Shown here: piece by piece, positions 39,466 through 48,096 of the stretch | Layout: every line of letters begins with the position of its first letter | Numbering within the stretch: position 1 is the first letter of the stretch | NCBI GenBank assembly: GCA_002371115.1 | Contig: DFFY01000097.1 | Location: forward strand, 5,222 to 60,475 | Source of the DNA: Bacteroidales bacterium UBA3764 | Lineage (GTDB): Bacteria; Bacteroidota; Bacteroidia; Bacteroidales; UBA932 | DNA length: 55,254 bases | Reading direction: 5' to 3' | The notes under the pieces: generated by a model | What the model was told of the DNA's origin: nothing | Database searches by the model: none | What the model saw: the letters and a program-made list of their open reading frames with translations, nothing else | Translations under genes and position numbers: made by a program

Positions 39466-41640
39466 TTAGAAAAACAACAGTTCGCGATATTTGGGAAGGG
39501 GCCACAGGGCGTCGTCCACCAGCATTTCCAGCTGGTCTGCGCTGGTGCGTACACGGGACATGGAGTCCATCACCTGGGTGGAGTAGGCATAGGCCCGCTC
39601 CGACATGTCCGTGAGGCGATTGGCCTTTTTCCGGACCTCCACCAGCGCCTGTACATCGGCCGAAAGGGCATTGATGTAGTCGGCGATTTTCCGGCAGGTG
39701 TCCACGTCCGCCTTGCACAGGGAGGCGTATTCGTCGCCAAAAATCTCCTTGCTGCCCTGGATGTTGCGGATGAGCACGTTCTGGTAGCTCACGGCGGCGG
39801 GAATCACGTGGTTGAGGCAGATATCGCCCAGGACGCGGGCCTCAATCTGCAACTTTTTCACGTAGGTTTCCTCCTGCACCTCCACGCGTGCCATGATTTC
39901 TGGGACGGACAGCACCTTGGTTTCCGTGAACAGCCGGACGGAGGAGGGCTTCAGGAAAGCCTGGAAGGCCTTGGGGACGTTGGTTACGGGCGTAAGGCCG
40001 CGAAGGACGGCTTCCTGCTGCCATTCGGCACTGTACCCGTTCCCTTCGAACATCACCGGCGCCGCCTCTTCCAGGAAGGAACGGACCACGTCAATGAGGG
40101 CCTGGTCTTGCGTTTCTCCCTGTTTGACAAGTGTTTGCACCTGCGACAGGAATTCCTGCAGGCTCTCTGCCACGGCGCTGTTGAGCACAAAGGTGGTCTG
40201 CGCCGCATTGGCCGACGACCCTACGGCGCGGAACTCGAAGCGGTTGCCGGTAAAGGCGAACGGGGAGGTACGGTTGCGGTCCGTATTGTCCGGAATAATT
40301 TCCGGCAGCGAGCTCATGAGGTCTATGCTGCGGCGCAGTTCCGCTTCCTGCGCGGCGCCCTCTTTCTGGAGAATGCCCTTGAAAACGCGGTCCAGGGTGG
40401 AGCCGGAGAAAACCGACATCACGGCCGGAGGGGCCTCATGGCCGCCTAAGCGGTAGGAATTGTTCAGAGAGCACACGGAAGCCATAAGCAGGGACTCATG
40501 GCGGCAGACCGCATGCAGAACGGAAGTATAGAAAGCCAGGAAACGAAGGTTTTTCTCCGGCGTTTTTCCGGGGGAAAGCAGGTTGATGCCGGTATTGGTT
40601 TGCAGGGACCAGTTGCAGTGCTTGCCGCTGCCGTTGACGCCTTGGAAGGGTTTCTCGTGGAAAATTACCTTCAGGTGATGCTGCTGGGCCACCTTCTGCA
40701 TCACAATCATGAGCAGCATGTTCTGGTCCACGGCGGTGGTGATGTCCGAGAACACCGGTGCGCATTCAAACTGATTGGGCGCCACTTCGTTGTGCCGGGT
40801 CTGCAACGGAATGCCCAGTTTGTAGGCCTCCGTCTCAAAGTCTTTCATGAACACTGCCACGCGGGAGGGAATGGCGCCAAAGTAGTGGTCCGACAGCTGC
40901 TGGTCTTTGGCCGACGTATGGCCAATGACCGTGCGGCCGCAGAGCTGGAGGTCCGGACGGGCATTGTACAGGGCCTCGTCCACCAGGAAGTACTCCTGCT
41001 CCAGGCCCACATTGACGCTTACGTGCGCCACCTGCGGCTCAAACAGCCGTGCCACGGCCGTGGCGGCGGCATCCAGTGCCTGGATGGAACGGAGGTTGGG
41101 CACCTTCATGTCCAGCGCCTCGCCGGTGTAAGAAACAAAAACGGAAGGGATACACAGCGTCCCGTCCAGGATGAAGGCGGGGGAATTGGGGTCCCAGGCC
41201 GTGTAGCCGCGGGCCTCGAAGGTGTTGCGGAGTCCGCCGTTGGGGAAGCTGGAAGCATCCGGTTCCTGCTGCACCAGGGCGCTGCCCTTAAAATGCTCCA
41301 TGGCTTTCCCGTCCCGGAAGGAGAGGAAGGCTTCGTGTTTTTCTGCGGTGGAACCGGTGAGGGGTTGAAAGAGGTGGGTGTAATGCGTTGCGCCCAGTTC
41401 AGTTGCCCAGGATTTCATGCCGGAAGCAATCTCTTCCGCAATGCTCCGGTCTATCTTGTTCCCGGTTTTCCGGGCCTGCAAGATGGACTGGAAGGCTGCG
41501 TCGGACATGTACCTCCGCATGGTTTCCAAGGCAAATACATTCTGGCCGAAGTACGTCGAAATCGGCCCGTTTTCCACGCAATGTCTCTTAACATCACGTG
41601 AGGACGCCACGGCGAGCGCCCTTTCTCGGAATGTAGCCAT
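39466..41640 (-). CDS. glnN: glutamine synthetase type III
   Basis: The 724-residue protein is GSIII, the large dodecameric glutamine synthetase of Bacteroidales and cyanobacteria that fixes ammonia onto glutamate. Signatures are PLTGSTAEKHEAFL, FEARGYTAWDPNSPAFI, LEQEYFLVDEALY, TRHNEVAPNQFECAPVF, FQGVNGSGKHCNWSL and FAFTGNRFEFRAVGSSAN. It is the first gene of a glnN-glmS unit. A TAAATTTG box (minus) at 41697-41704 leaves a leader of about 50 nt that contains a small hairpin (GCCC-N8-GGGC). Confidence 0.97.
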   Translation of the reverse strand: MATFRERALAVASSRDVKRHCVENGPISTYFGQNVFALETMRRYMSDAAFQSILQARKTGNKIDRSIAEEIASGMKSWATELGATHYTHLFQPLTGSTAEKHEAFLSFRDGKAMEHFKGSALVQQEPDASSFPNGGLRNTFEARGYTAWDPNSPAFILDGTLCIPSVFVSYTGEALDMKVPNLRSIQALDAAATAVARLFEPQVAHVSVNVGLEQEYFLVDEALYNARPDLQLCGRTVIGHTSAKDQQLSDHYFGAIPSRVAVFMKDFETEAYKLGIPLQTRHNEVAPNQFECAPVFSDITTAVDQNMLLMIVMQKVAQQHHLKVIFHEKPFQGVNGSGKHCNWSLQTNTGINLLSPGKTPEKNLRFLAFYTSVLHAVCRHESLLMASVCSLNNSYRLGGHEAPPAVMSVFSGSTLDRVFKGILQKEGAAQEAELRRSIDLMSSLPEIIPDNTDRNRTSPFAFTGNRFEFRAVGSSANAAQTTFVLNSAVAESLQEFLSQVQTLVKQGETQDQALIDVVRSFLEEAAPVMFEGNGYSAEWQQEAVLRGLTPVTNVPKAFQAFLKPSSVRLFTETKVLSVPEIMARVEVQEETYVKKLQIEARVLGDICLNHVIPAAVSYQNVLIRNIQGSKEIFGDEYASLCKADVDTCRKIADYINALSADVQALVEVRKKANRLTDMSERAYAYSTQVMDSMSRVRTSADQLEMLVDDALWPLPKYRELLFF

Positions 41641-41696
41641 ACTATGTAAGAGTTATCGGGGCAGGTACGGCAACGGTGGCCCTACCTTCCGGGCAG

Positions 41697-41704
41697 CAAA
41701 TTTA
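41697..41704 (-). promoter_or_regulatory. glnN-glmS promoter -7 box
   Basis: TAAATTTG on the minus strand. No -33 TTTG at the expected distance, so an activator may be needed. The guaA start (41754) is divergent; no convincing plus-strand TAnnTTTG box is seen before it. Confidence 0.5.
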
Positions 41705-41753
41705 ACAAATATTCTAAAAAATATTCGTAAATTGCGGAATATTTCTGAAACGT

Positions 41754-43331
41754 ATGGATAAAATCCTCATTCTGGACTTTGGCTCGCAGGTGACACAGCT
41801 CATCGGCCGCCGCCTCAGGGAGCTCAACGTTTTCTGTGAAATCTATCCGTATAACAAGGTTCCGGCGCTGGATGCTTCCGTGAAGGGCGTCATCCTTTCC
41901 GGCAGCCCATGCTCCGTAAGGCAGCCCAATGCGCCGCAGGTAGATGTATCGGCCTTCAAAGGCCGGCTGCCGCTGCTGGGCATCTGCTATGGCGCGCAGT
42001 ACCTGGCGCACCATTTTGGCGGCCGCGTGGAGGCATCGGATACCCGTGAATATGGCCGCGCCCTGCTCACCGTTACGGCGGACTCCCCGCTGCTCAAGGG
42101 CGTTAGCCGCCGCACGCAGGTATGGATGTCGCACGGAGACAGCATATCGGCCCTCCCGGAAGGCGCGGAGGTCATTGCATCCACGGAGGATGTGGTGAAC
42201 GCGGCCTACCAGTTCAAAGGGGAGCCCACCTATGCGGTGCAGTTCCATCCGGAGGTATATCACACTGCGGAAGGCAGCCGGATGCTGGAGAATTTTGCCA
42301 AGGGCATCTGCGGCTGCAAAGGGGACTGGACGCCGGATTCGTTCATTGAGACCACCGTGGAGGCGCTTCGCCGGCAAATCGGCACGGAAAAAGTGATTCT
42401 GGGCCTGTCCGGCGGCGTGGATTCCACCGTGGCGGGCGTGTTGCTCAACAAGGCTATCGGCAAGCAGCTCACCTGCATCTTCGTAAACAACGGCCTCCTC
42501 CGGAAAAACGAGTTTGACCAGGTCCTGGCCTCTTACAAGGACATGGGCCTCAACGTCATTGGGGCCGATGCTTCCGCCGCCTTCCTCCAGGCGCTCAAGG
42601 GCGTGACGGAGCCGGAAGCCAAGCGCAAGGCTATAGGCAGGCTCTTTGTGGAAACCTTCGACCAATACGCCAAAGGCATCGAAAACGCCCGCTGGCTGGC
42701 CCAGGGGACCATTTATCCGGACGTGATTGAGAGCGCCGGCATTCCCGGCATCGCCTCCAAAATCAAGAGCCACCACAACGTGGGCGGCCTGCCTGAGGAG
42801 ATGCACCTCAAGATTGTGGAGCCGCTCCGGATGCTCTTCAAGGACGAAGTCCGCCGCGTGGGGCGCGCCCTGGGCATCAAGGAGGAGCTGGTAAGCCGCC
42901 ATCCTTTCCCGGGCCCGTCGCTGGCCATCCGCATCATCGGGGAAGTGACGCAGGAAAAGCTCGCCGTCCTCAGGGAGGCCGACGACATCTTTATCCGCGC
43001 TCTCAGGGCCTATGACTGCACGGGCATGGGGTTCCCGTCGGCGTCGGACCCGCGCGTGATGGCCGCCAACCTGTACGACGCCATCTGGCAGGCCGGCGTT
43101 ATCCTGCTGCCGGTGAGGAGCGTGGGCGTGATGGGCGACGAACGCACGTATGAGAATCCGGTAGCCCTCCGCGCCGTGGTGTCCACGGACGCCATGACGG
43201 CGGACTGGTTCCCCTTCCCGTACGACTTCCTGCGGAACGTCTCCAACGAGATTATCCGCAAGGTGCGCGGCGTAAACCGCGTGGTATATGACATCTCCTC
43301 CAAACCGCCGGCAACCATCGAGTGGGAATAA
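41754..43331 (+). CDS. guaA: GMP synthase (glutamine-hydrolysing)
   Basis: GuaA aminates XMP to GMP. The 525-residue protein has the class I glutamine amidotransferase domain (ILDFGSQVTQLIGRRLREL, GICYGAQYLAHHFGG with the catalytic Cys near residue 82, FHPEVYHT), the ATP-pyrophosphatase domain with P-loop LSGGVDSTVAG near residue 222, and the C-terminal dimerisation domain ending PPATIEWE. Together with the short guaB upstream it completes guanine nucleotide synthesis. Confidence 0.97.
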   Translation: MDKILILDFGSQVTQLIGRRLRELNVFCEIYPYNKVPALDASVKGVILSGSPCSVRQPNAPQVDVSAFKGRLPLLGICYGAQYLAHHFGGRVEASDTREYGRALLTVTADSPLLKGVSRRTQVWMSHGDSISALPEGAEVIASTEDVVNAAYQFKGEPTYAVQFHPEVYHTAEGSRMLENFAKGICGCKGDWTPDSFIETTVEALRRQIGTEKVILGLSGGVDSTVAGVLLNKAIGKQLTCIFVNNGLLRKNEFDQVLASYKDMGLNVIGADASAAFLQALKGVTEPEAKRKAIGRLFVETFDQYAKGIENARWLAQGTIYPDVIESAGIPGIASKIKSHHNVGGLPEEMHLKIVEPLRMLFKDEVRRVGRALGIKEELVSRHPFPGPSLAIRIIGEVTQEKLAVLREADDIFIRALRAYDCTGMGFPSASDPRVMAANLYDAIWQAGVILLPVRSVGVMGDERTYENPVALRAVVSTDAMTADWFPFPYDFLRNVSNEIIRKVRGVNRVVYDISSKPPATIEWE

Positions 43332-43336
43332 GGCAC

Positions 43337-43374
43337 AAAAAAAGTCCGGAGCGCGAACGCTTCGGACTTTTTTA
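43337..43374. terminator. intrinsic terminator after guaA
   Basis: AGTCCG-G-AGCG, loop CGAA, CGCT-T-CGGACT at 43343-43368, with A7 before and T6 after. It is the reverse complement of the 37561 terminator, with the same bases in both stems. It also faces the 43390 lipoprotein gene. Confidence 0.88.
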
Positions 43375-43389
43375 TGGGGCGCTCAAGAA

Positions 43390-43941
43390 TTATTTCTTGA
43401 TGAGCTTGAGGGTGAGAGGGACAGAGATTTTGGACAGATCCGGCATTTCGGGGGCGTCTTTTGTATTGGGGTTCATCTTGATAACGTCTGTGGTGAGGGT
43501 GAGGTTGGTGGCCGTGATTTCCGCAATGGTGAACTCTATGTTCCGACCCTCTGAATCCTGACCCTCTGAATCCTGATCCTCTGAATCCTGATTCTTCAGA
43601 GTGAGCGTCAAGACACTGCCATTGATGGCGTAGTTGGCCTCCATGTCTTTTCCATCTGCTTTAATGGTAACGGTCCCCTTGTTGAAAGTAACGGTGGCGC
43701 CTTTGATCTGTTCAGACACTTTGTTCAAATCCGGAAAGTCCTCACCCGCCAGATCTGCAAGCGCAGTCAGGTCAACTTCCTTTCCTTCTATCAGCACTTT
43801 ACAGCTGGCGTCATTGACTTCCCAGGTGCCCTGGAGTTTGTCATCGGTAGTCTGCTCTTTGTCATCGGTAGTCTGCTCTTTGGTGCAGCTCACGGTGAAC
43901 AGGGTGGCCAGTGCGGCCACGGCGAAAAACAACTTTTTCAT
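43390..43941 (-). CDS. lipocalin-like lipoprotein with short tandem repeats
   Basis: The 183-residue product has a lipoprotein signal (MKKLFFAVAALATLFTVSC) and a lipocalin-like body (LQGTWEVNDASCKVLIEGKEV, GATVTFNKGTVTIKADGKD, YAINGSVLTLTLKN). Two in-frame tandem repeats stand out: KEQTTDD twice after the lipobox (21-bp DNA units) and QDSE(D/G) three times near residue 120 (15-bp units). Copy number changes would keep the frame. Its promoter is close to consensus. Function unknown. Confidence 0.75.
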   Translation of the reverse strand: MKKLFFAVAALATLFTVSCTKEQTTDDKEQTTDDKLQGTWEVNDASCKVLIEGKEVDLTALADLAGEDFPDLNKVSEQIKGATVTFNKGTVTIKADGKDMEANYAINGSVLTLTLKNQDSEDQDSEGQDSEGRNIEFTIAEITATNLTLTTDVIKMNPNTKDAPEMPDLSKISVPLTLKLIKK

Positions 43942-43975
43942 AGTTTAATAATTTTTAATAAACTTTTTTGGGATG

Positions 43976-44007
43976 CAAAGGTATGGAATGTTGGGCAGAA
44001 AAACAAA
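43976..44007 (-). promoter_or_regulatory. promoter of the 43390-43941 lipoprotein gene
   Basis: On the minus strand TTTG (44004-44007), 20 nt, TACCTTTG (43976-43983), about 34 nt before the ATG: a consensus Bacteroidota promoter. Confidence 0.72.
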
Positions 44008-44072
44008 ATCGTTCTTGGAAAAATCAGGAAAATATTATTTAACTTGTTGTGTATCAGTGGGCAGAAAATAGG

Positions 44073-44579
44073 TCAGCCTAGTTTATAAATCTCGCTTACG
44101 TGCGCAAAACCCCGTTTTTCAAAGAATTTGTGGGCCGCGTGGTTGTTCTTACCGCTCTCCAGATAGATGTCTTTCACCCCCTTGCTGCGGAGCCAGTCGA
44201 TGGCCGTCTGCAGCAGGGCGCCGCCGGCTCCGTGGCCGCGATAGTCCTCCTTTACCAGCACGTCGCACACCATGCCGAAGGGCGCGTCTCCGTCCTCTTC
44301 GATATCGGCCACGGCCATGCCCACAATTTCGTCGCCCTCCACGGCCTTCCATACCTGGGCAACTGCGTTTTCTGTAATGTGCAACTGAATGTATTTCATC
44401 CACTTCTCCCGGGCGTCCGGGGCCGGCCTGGCTTCCAGGACACCATTGACGATGGTGCCTATGCCCACGCCCATTTGGATTTCCCCATGGGAAATGTATT
44501 CTCTATGGGCGTCAATATGTGAGAGGAAAAGGTTGGCCAATGCAGGGGCGTCGGCCGGAGTTGCCAGAAGAATTTTCAT
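44073..44579 (-). CDS. GNAT family N-acetyltransferase
   Basis: The 168-residue protein has the GNAT fold: the acetyl-CoA loop DYRGHGAGGALLQTAIDWLRSKG near residues 115-137 (Q/RxxGxG/A motif), preceded by FGMVCDVLVKED and followed by YLESGKNNHAAHKFFEKRGF. The substrate is unknown. Its ATG overlaps the CorA-like gene stop by 4 bp, so it is the third gene of a pepP operon. Between its stop and 44008 nothing else is seen apart from an AACTTGTTG-GTATCAG fragment (about 44041-44058) like that in the 51.7-kb hairpin element. Confidence 0.88.
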   Translation of the reverse strand: MKILLATPADAPALANLFLSHIDAHREYISHGEIQMGVGIGTIVNGVLEARPAPDAREKWMKYIQLHITENAVAQVWKAVEGDEIVGMAVADIEEDGDAPFGMVCDVLVKEDYRGHGAGGALLQTAIDWLRSKGVKDIYLESGKNNHAAHKFFEKRGFAHVSEIYKLG

Positions 44580-46246
44580 GCTGTGAATAGGTTTTTAATG
44601 CGTTCTGCAATGCTTTTGATGGAATTGGTGAGCACCAGCAGCAGGGCAAAGAGGGTGACGGCGGCCACAACGGCAACCACCACGGCGGCCAGGCGGCTGC
44701 TTTCCACGCCAAAGTAGGTGAGGAAGGGCATCTCGTCCTCCTGGAAGAAGAGCTCGAAGGTGGAGGCCACGGAAATGATGGCCAGGATAATGTTCAGGAG
44801 GAACTCGCTGCGCATGGACTTGTAGTCCGCCAGGTTGTGCAGGCTGTTGTCCACGTTCTCCATGAGGGTATTCAGCAGGTCGTAGTCCTCCTGCAGGCGC
44901 AGGCGGGCGGTGGTGCGGTCGAACATCACCTTGTGCGAGGGGAATTTGGAATACTTCACCACGTCCAGCTGCGTGACCGTGCGCGTCAGGCGCATGGAAA
45001 GGGCGGCATTCTGGCCGATCAGCTCCTCCGACGACTTCCGGTCCACATCCACCGTGGAAAGAATCACCTGGTCCTGTGCCAGGCCAATCACGTACTTCTT
45101 GGCCAGAATCATTTGCAGGATAAGCAGATACTCCGGCCAGGACACATGGTAATGGGCGCGTTCCTTGAGGTGTTCCACCCAGTTCACGCCTTCTTCGCCG
45201 GCTCCGCGGCGGCCATAGGTGCCAATGACCACGCACAGGCTGCTGCCGGCCAGTACCAGGTCGTCCGTGTCGATGGCGATGTTCTCGCCGCACACCTCGT
45301 CAAAGGCAGCCGGATCCCGGTACGGCCACTCCTCCGGATACAGGGAAAGCAGGCCGATGAGTTCCCCTTTGTGCTCCTCCCGGATATGGTCCACAATCTG
45401 GGCTTCCGTCATGCGGTCCGGGCGGTTGGTGTCGAACAGGTCCGTGCCGTCCTCCTCCCAGTGCTGGAGGTTTTCCCATACGTCCACCATGGCATAATGG
45501 AGGTCATTGTCCACGGAGAAAGAATTGGGCTTCCAGCGCCGTTGCAGGCGCTTCCGTTCCGCCAGCGGCGTGTCCTCCCTGAAGCGGGAGCAGTGCTGGT
45601 AGATGAAGTTCTTGTAGCGCAGGGCCACGGCGTCAAAGCTGCGGCCGGTGCCCAGGTTTCCGATGGCTTCCGGTTCCTGGAGCGGGTGACCATCGGCACT
45701 TAACCAGATGGCATCTACCGCAAAATGGGTTTCATAGTCGATGGCGGTTTTGTCGCCGCCCTCCTCCTTGGACCAGAACTCCGCGCTGAGCCAGTTGCTC
45801 AGGAAGGCGATGATGTGGTCCGTGGTGACGGCTTTGGACAGCGTGCAGGCGTGGCCGTCGAAGAGGAATCGGTACGTAATGGAAACCGTGTGCCCGAAGA
45901 ACAGGTTCATCTCCACGTTGCAGCGGCCCTTGAGCGTGACGGGGTAAATGGCTTCGTCCTCCGCCGGGACAATGGGCATGGTGAAGTCGAATCCGCGCAG
46001 GCTGTACCGACGCACATCGCCTTTTACAAATATTTGATTTTCAATATCTTTTTCTACCGGGGCGATGGGTATCCGGAGGGCATCGGCCTTCTCCACATAC
46101 ACTTCGCGGGCGGGGTCATAGTCCTCAAATTCCGTATGCATTTGCGCGCAGGCCGCTTCCGGGAGAACGAACTCCTTGGTGTGGTGCACCGAGAAGGTTT
46201 GGATGAAGACCACGGAAAAACCGGGGTAGGTGAGCATGCGGGACAT
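44576..46246 (-). CDS. CorA-like two-TM membrane protein of unknown function
   Basis: The 556-residue protein is mostly soluble and acidic, with a helical stretch before two C-terminal transmembrane helices (EFLLNIILAIISVASTFELFF and LAAVVVAVVAAVTLFALLLVLTN). That topology recalls CorA-family channels, but the GMN selectivity motif is absent between the helices (the loop reads QEDEMPFLTYFGVESSR). It may be a CorA-like protein without Mg transport, or an unrelated membrane protein. The gene sits between pepP (9-nt gap) and the GNAT gene (4-bp overlap). I would treat it as uncharacterised. Confidence 0.6.
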   Translation of the reverse strand: MSRMLTYPGFSVVFIQTFSVHHTKEFVLPEAACAQMHTEFEDYDPAREVYVEKADALRIPIAPVEKDIENQIFVKGDVRRYSLRGFDFTMPIVPAEDEAIYPVTLKGRCNVEMNLFFGHTVSITYRFLFDGHACTLSKAVTTDHIIAFLSNWLSAEFWSKEEGGDKTAIDYETHFAVDAIWLSADGHPLQEPEAIGNLGTGRSFDAVALRYKNFIYQHCSRFREDTPLAERKRLQRRWKPNSFSVDNDLHYAMVDVWENLQHWEEDGTDLFDTNRPDRMTEAQIVDHIREEHKGELIGLLSLYPEEWPYRDPAAFDEVCGENIAIDTDDLVLAGSSLCVVIGTYGRRGAGEEGVNWVEHLKERAHYHVSWPEYLLILQMILAKKYVIGLAQDQVILSTVDVDRKSSEELIGQNAALSMRLTRTVTQLDVVKYSKFPSHKVMFDRTTARLRLQEDYDLLNTLMENVDNSLHNLADYKSMRSEFLLNIILAIISVASTFELFFQEDEMPFLTYFGVESSRLAAVVVAVVAAVTLFALLLVLTNSIKSIAERIKNLFTA

Positions 46247-46255
46247 AGGCGGGGC

Positions 46256-47641
46256 TTATTTTTGCATGGCGGCTTCCACCTCGTCCGGGCTGGCCGGGAG
46301 GCGTTTGGGGCCCAGGCGGCGGGCGCCGTTTTCCGTAATGAGGACGTCATCCTCTATGCGGATGCCGCCAAAGTCGTAATAGCTTTCCAGCTTGGCGTAG
46401 TTCACGAAGTCTCCGCCCAGGCCCTCTTTCTTGAATTTTTCGATGAGGGCGGGGATGAAGTATATGCCGGGTTCGTCCGTAATCACGTGGCCGGGAACCA
46501 GGCGGCGGGCCATGCGCAGGGAACCCAGGCCCAGCTGTTTGGCGCGCTGCTGGTCCGGGTCATAGCCCACCAGGTTCTCGCCCAGGTCTTCCATGTCGTG
46601 CACGTCCAGGCCCATGTTGTGGCCCAGGCCGTGCGGCTGGAACAGGCCGGCGATGCCCTTGGCTACCATCTCATCCAGGTCTCCTCTAACAAGGCCCAGC
46701 GCCTGAAGCCCTTCCAGCATCTTACGGGCCGTGGCCAGGTGCACTTCCCGGTAGGTGATGCCGGGCTTGGCCATCCGGAAGGCCAGCTCATTGCAGTCAT
46801 AGACAATCTGATATACTTCCCGCTGCTTCTGGGTGAACTTGCCGGAGGTAGGGTAGGTGCGGGTGAAGTCGCTGGCATAGTGCGCATTGCTTTCCACGCC
46901 GGCGTCAATCACCATGAGTTTGCCCGGCTCGATGACTTTGTCGTGAATGTGGTTGTGCAGCGTTTCCCCGTGCTGGGTGAGGATGGTGGGGAAGGACACG
47001 CCCCAGCCCTTGGCCAGTGCCACGCCTTCCATCTTGCCCACAATATCTTGCTCTATAATGCCCGGGACAATCGCATCCCGCGCCACGCAGTGCATCTCAT
47101 AGCCCAGGGCGCACGCCTCGTCAATGGCCTCAATTTCAATGGCTTCCTTAATTAGGCGCATGGAAATGACGGCCTTTATCAGGGCCTCCGAGGGCTGGCC
47201 GCCAGGGACCAGCTGCTGGAGCTTGAGGGTGTTGTAGTAGCGGGACGGCGGCAGAAAATGGATGGCGCGTCCTGCGGCCCGGGCGGCGGCTACGGCCTGC
47301 TCCAGGGCACCGTAGGGCTTTGTTTCCGCTACGCCCACGGCATCGGCCTTGGAACGCACGGACGGCTGCGGCCCCATCCAGATAATATCGTCAATCTCTA
47401 CATCGTCTGCAAAGAGCGTTTCCGTGCCGGCGTCAATGTCTAAGAGGGCGGCCATCAGCGGCTCGTCCAGGCCCATGAAATACAGCCAGGAACTGTCCTG
47501 GCGCCATTTGTAGCAATTGTCCTTGTACTGGGCCGGCGCTTCCGCGTTTCCCACCAACAGAATAAGCCCTTGGGCCCCCGCCTCCTGCATCTTCTGCAGC
47601 AGCGTAGCCCTGCGACGCACATATACTTCTTTTGCGAACAT
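46256..47641 (-). CDS. pepP: Xaa-Pro aminopeptidase (aminopeptidase P)
   Basis: The 461-residue enzyme removes N-terminal residues that precede proline. It has the creatinase-type N-domain (RRRATLLQKMQEAGAQGLILL) and the pita-bread metallopeptidase domain with metal ligands in VIDAGVESNAHYASDFTRTYP (two Asp), HGLGHNMGLDVHD (His), TDEPGIYFIP (Glu) and IRIEDDVLIT (Glu). The start at 47641 (MFAKEVYV) was chosen over 47668 because the latter lies in the promoter. A TATTTTTG box (minus) lies at 47666-47673. Confidence 0.94.
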   Translation of the reverse strand: MFAKEVYVRRRATLLQKMQEAGAQGLILLVGNAEAPAQYKDNCYKWRQDSSWLYFMGLDEPLMAALLDIDAGTETLFADDVEIDDIIWMGPQPSVRSKADAVGVAETKPYGALEQAVAAARAAGRAIHFLPPSRYYNTLKLQQLVPGGQPSEALIKAVISMRLIKEAIEIEAIDEACALGYEMHCVARDAIVPGIIEQDIVGKMEGVALAKGWGVSFPTILTQHGETLHNHIHDKVIEPGKLMVIDAGVESNAHYASDFTRTYPTSGKFTQKQREVYQIVYDCNELAFRMAKPGITYREVHLATARKMLEGLQALGLVRGDLDEMVAKGIAGLFQPHGLGHNMGLDVHDMEDLGENLVGYDPDQQRAKQLGLGSLRMARRLVPGHVITDEPGIYFIPALIEKFKKEGLGGDFVNYAKLESYYDFGGIRIEDDVLITENGARRLGPKRLPASPDEVEAAMQK

Positions 47642-48096
47642 GGTCAAGAATGGTTTAATTTTCCTCAAAAATAATAATTTATGCCGATAAAGAAAAATTA
47701 AACGAGCGCATTTTCGGGCCTAAGTGCGTTACGCCGTGCACCCAGTGCCCGCCCGTTATCACGTGATCAGTTGATTGTCAGTAAATACATCCCATGCTAT
47801 TCCGAGTGATACTGGTCCGGGGGGGGGCTGGCAGGTCTCTTGATTCTCGGCAAAAGAGGTTGGTAAAGGTTTCGGAGCATGAGCTCCCGGACAAAACAAG
47901 GCGTTTTTGTGCGTCAGGTGAGGCTACCGCATAGTCTCCCGCACAATTCAGGCCATATCTGTGCGCTTGGGTGTGCCCGGCCGGGCGTGAAAGAATGCTT
48001 TCTGCATGGAGTTTGTCCGGCGCAATTCCTGTTGGCCTTATCGGTGTGGAAAAGCCACAAATAATTTGTACCTTTGTGCCCTCATTCAAAAGCATT
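47642..48096. other. 455-bp intergenic region between pepP and ahcY
   Basis: It holds the pepP promoter (TATTTTTG, minus, 47666-47673) and the ahcY promoter (TACCTTTG, 48069-48076). Between them are a 10-bp palindrome ATCACGTGAT (47758-47767), a G9 tract (47819-47827), and two similar imperfect palindromes 52 bp apart: GGACAA...TTGTGC at 47889 and GCACAA...TGTGCG at 47941. A weaker third relative starts near 48017. No credible gene lies here; the open frame on the minus strand extends antisense into ahcY. Confidence 0.6.

Noticed and set aside
47819..47827. G9 tract as a phase-variation site
   Set aside because: It lies in intergenic sequence far from the promoter boxes and in no gene, so there is no evident switch; sequencing error in the tract is also possible.
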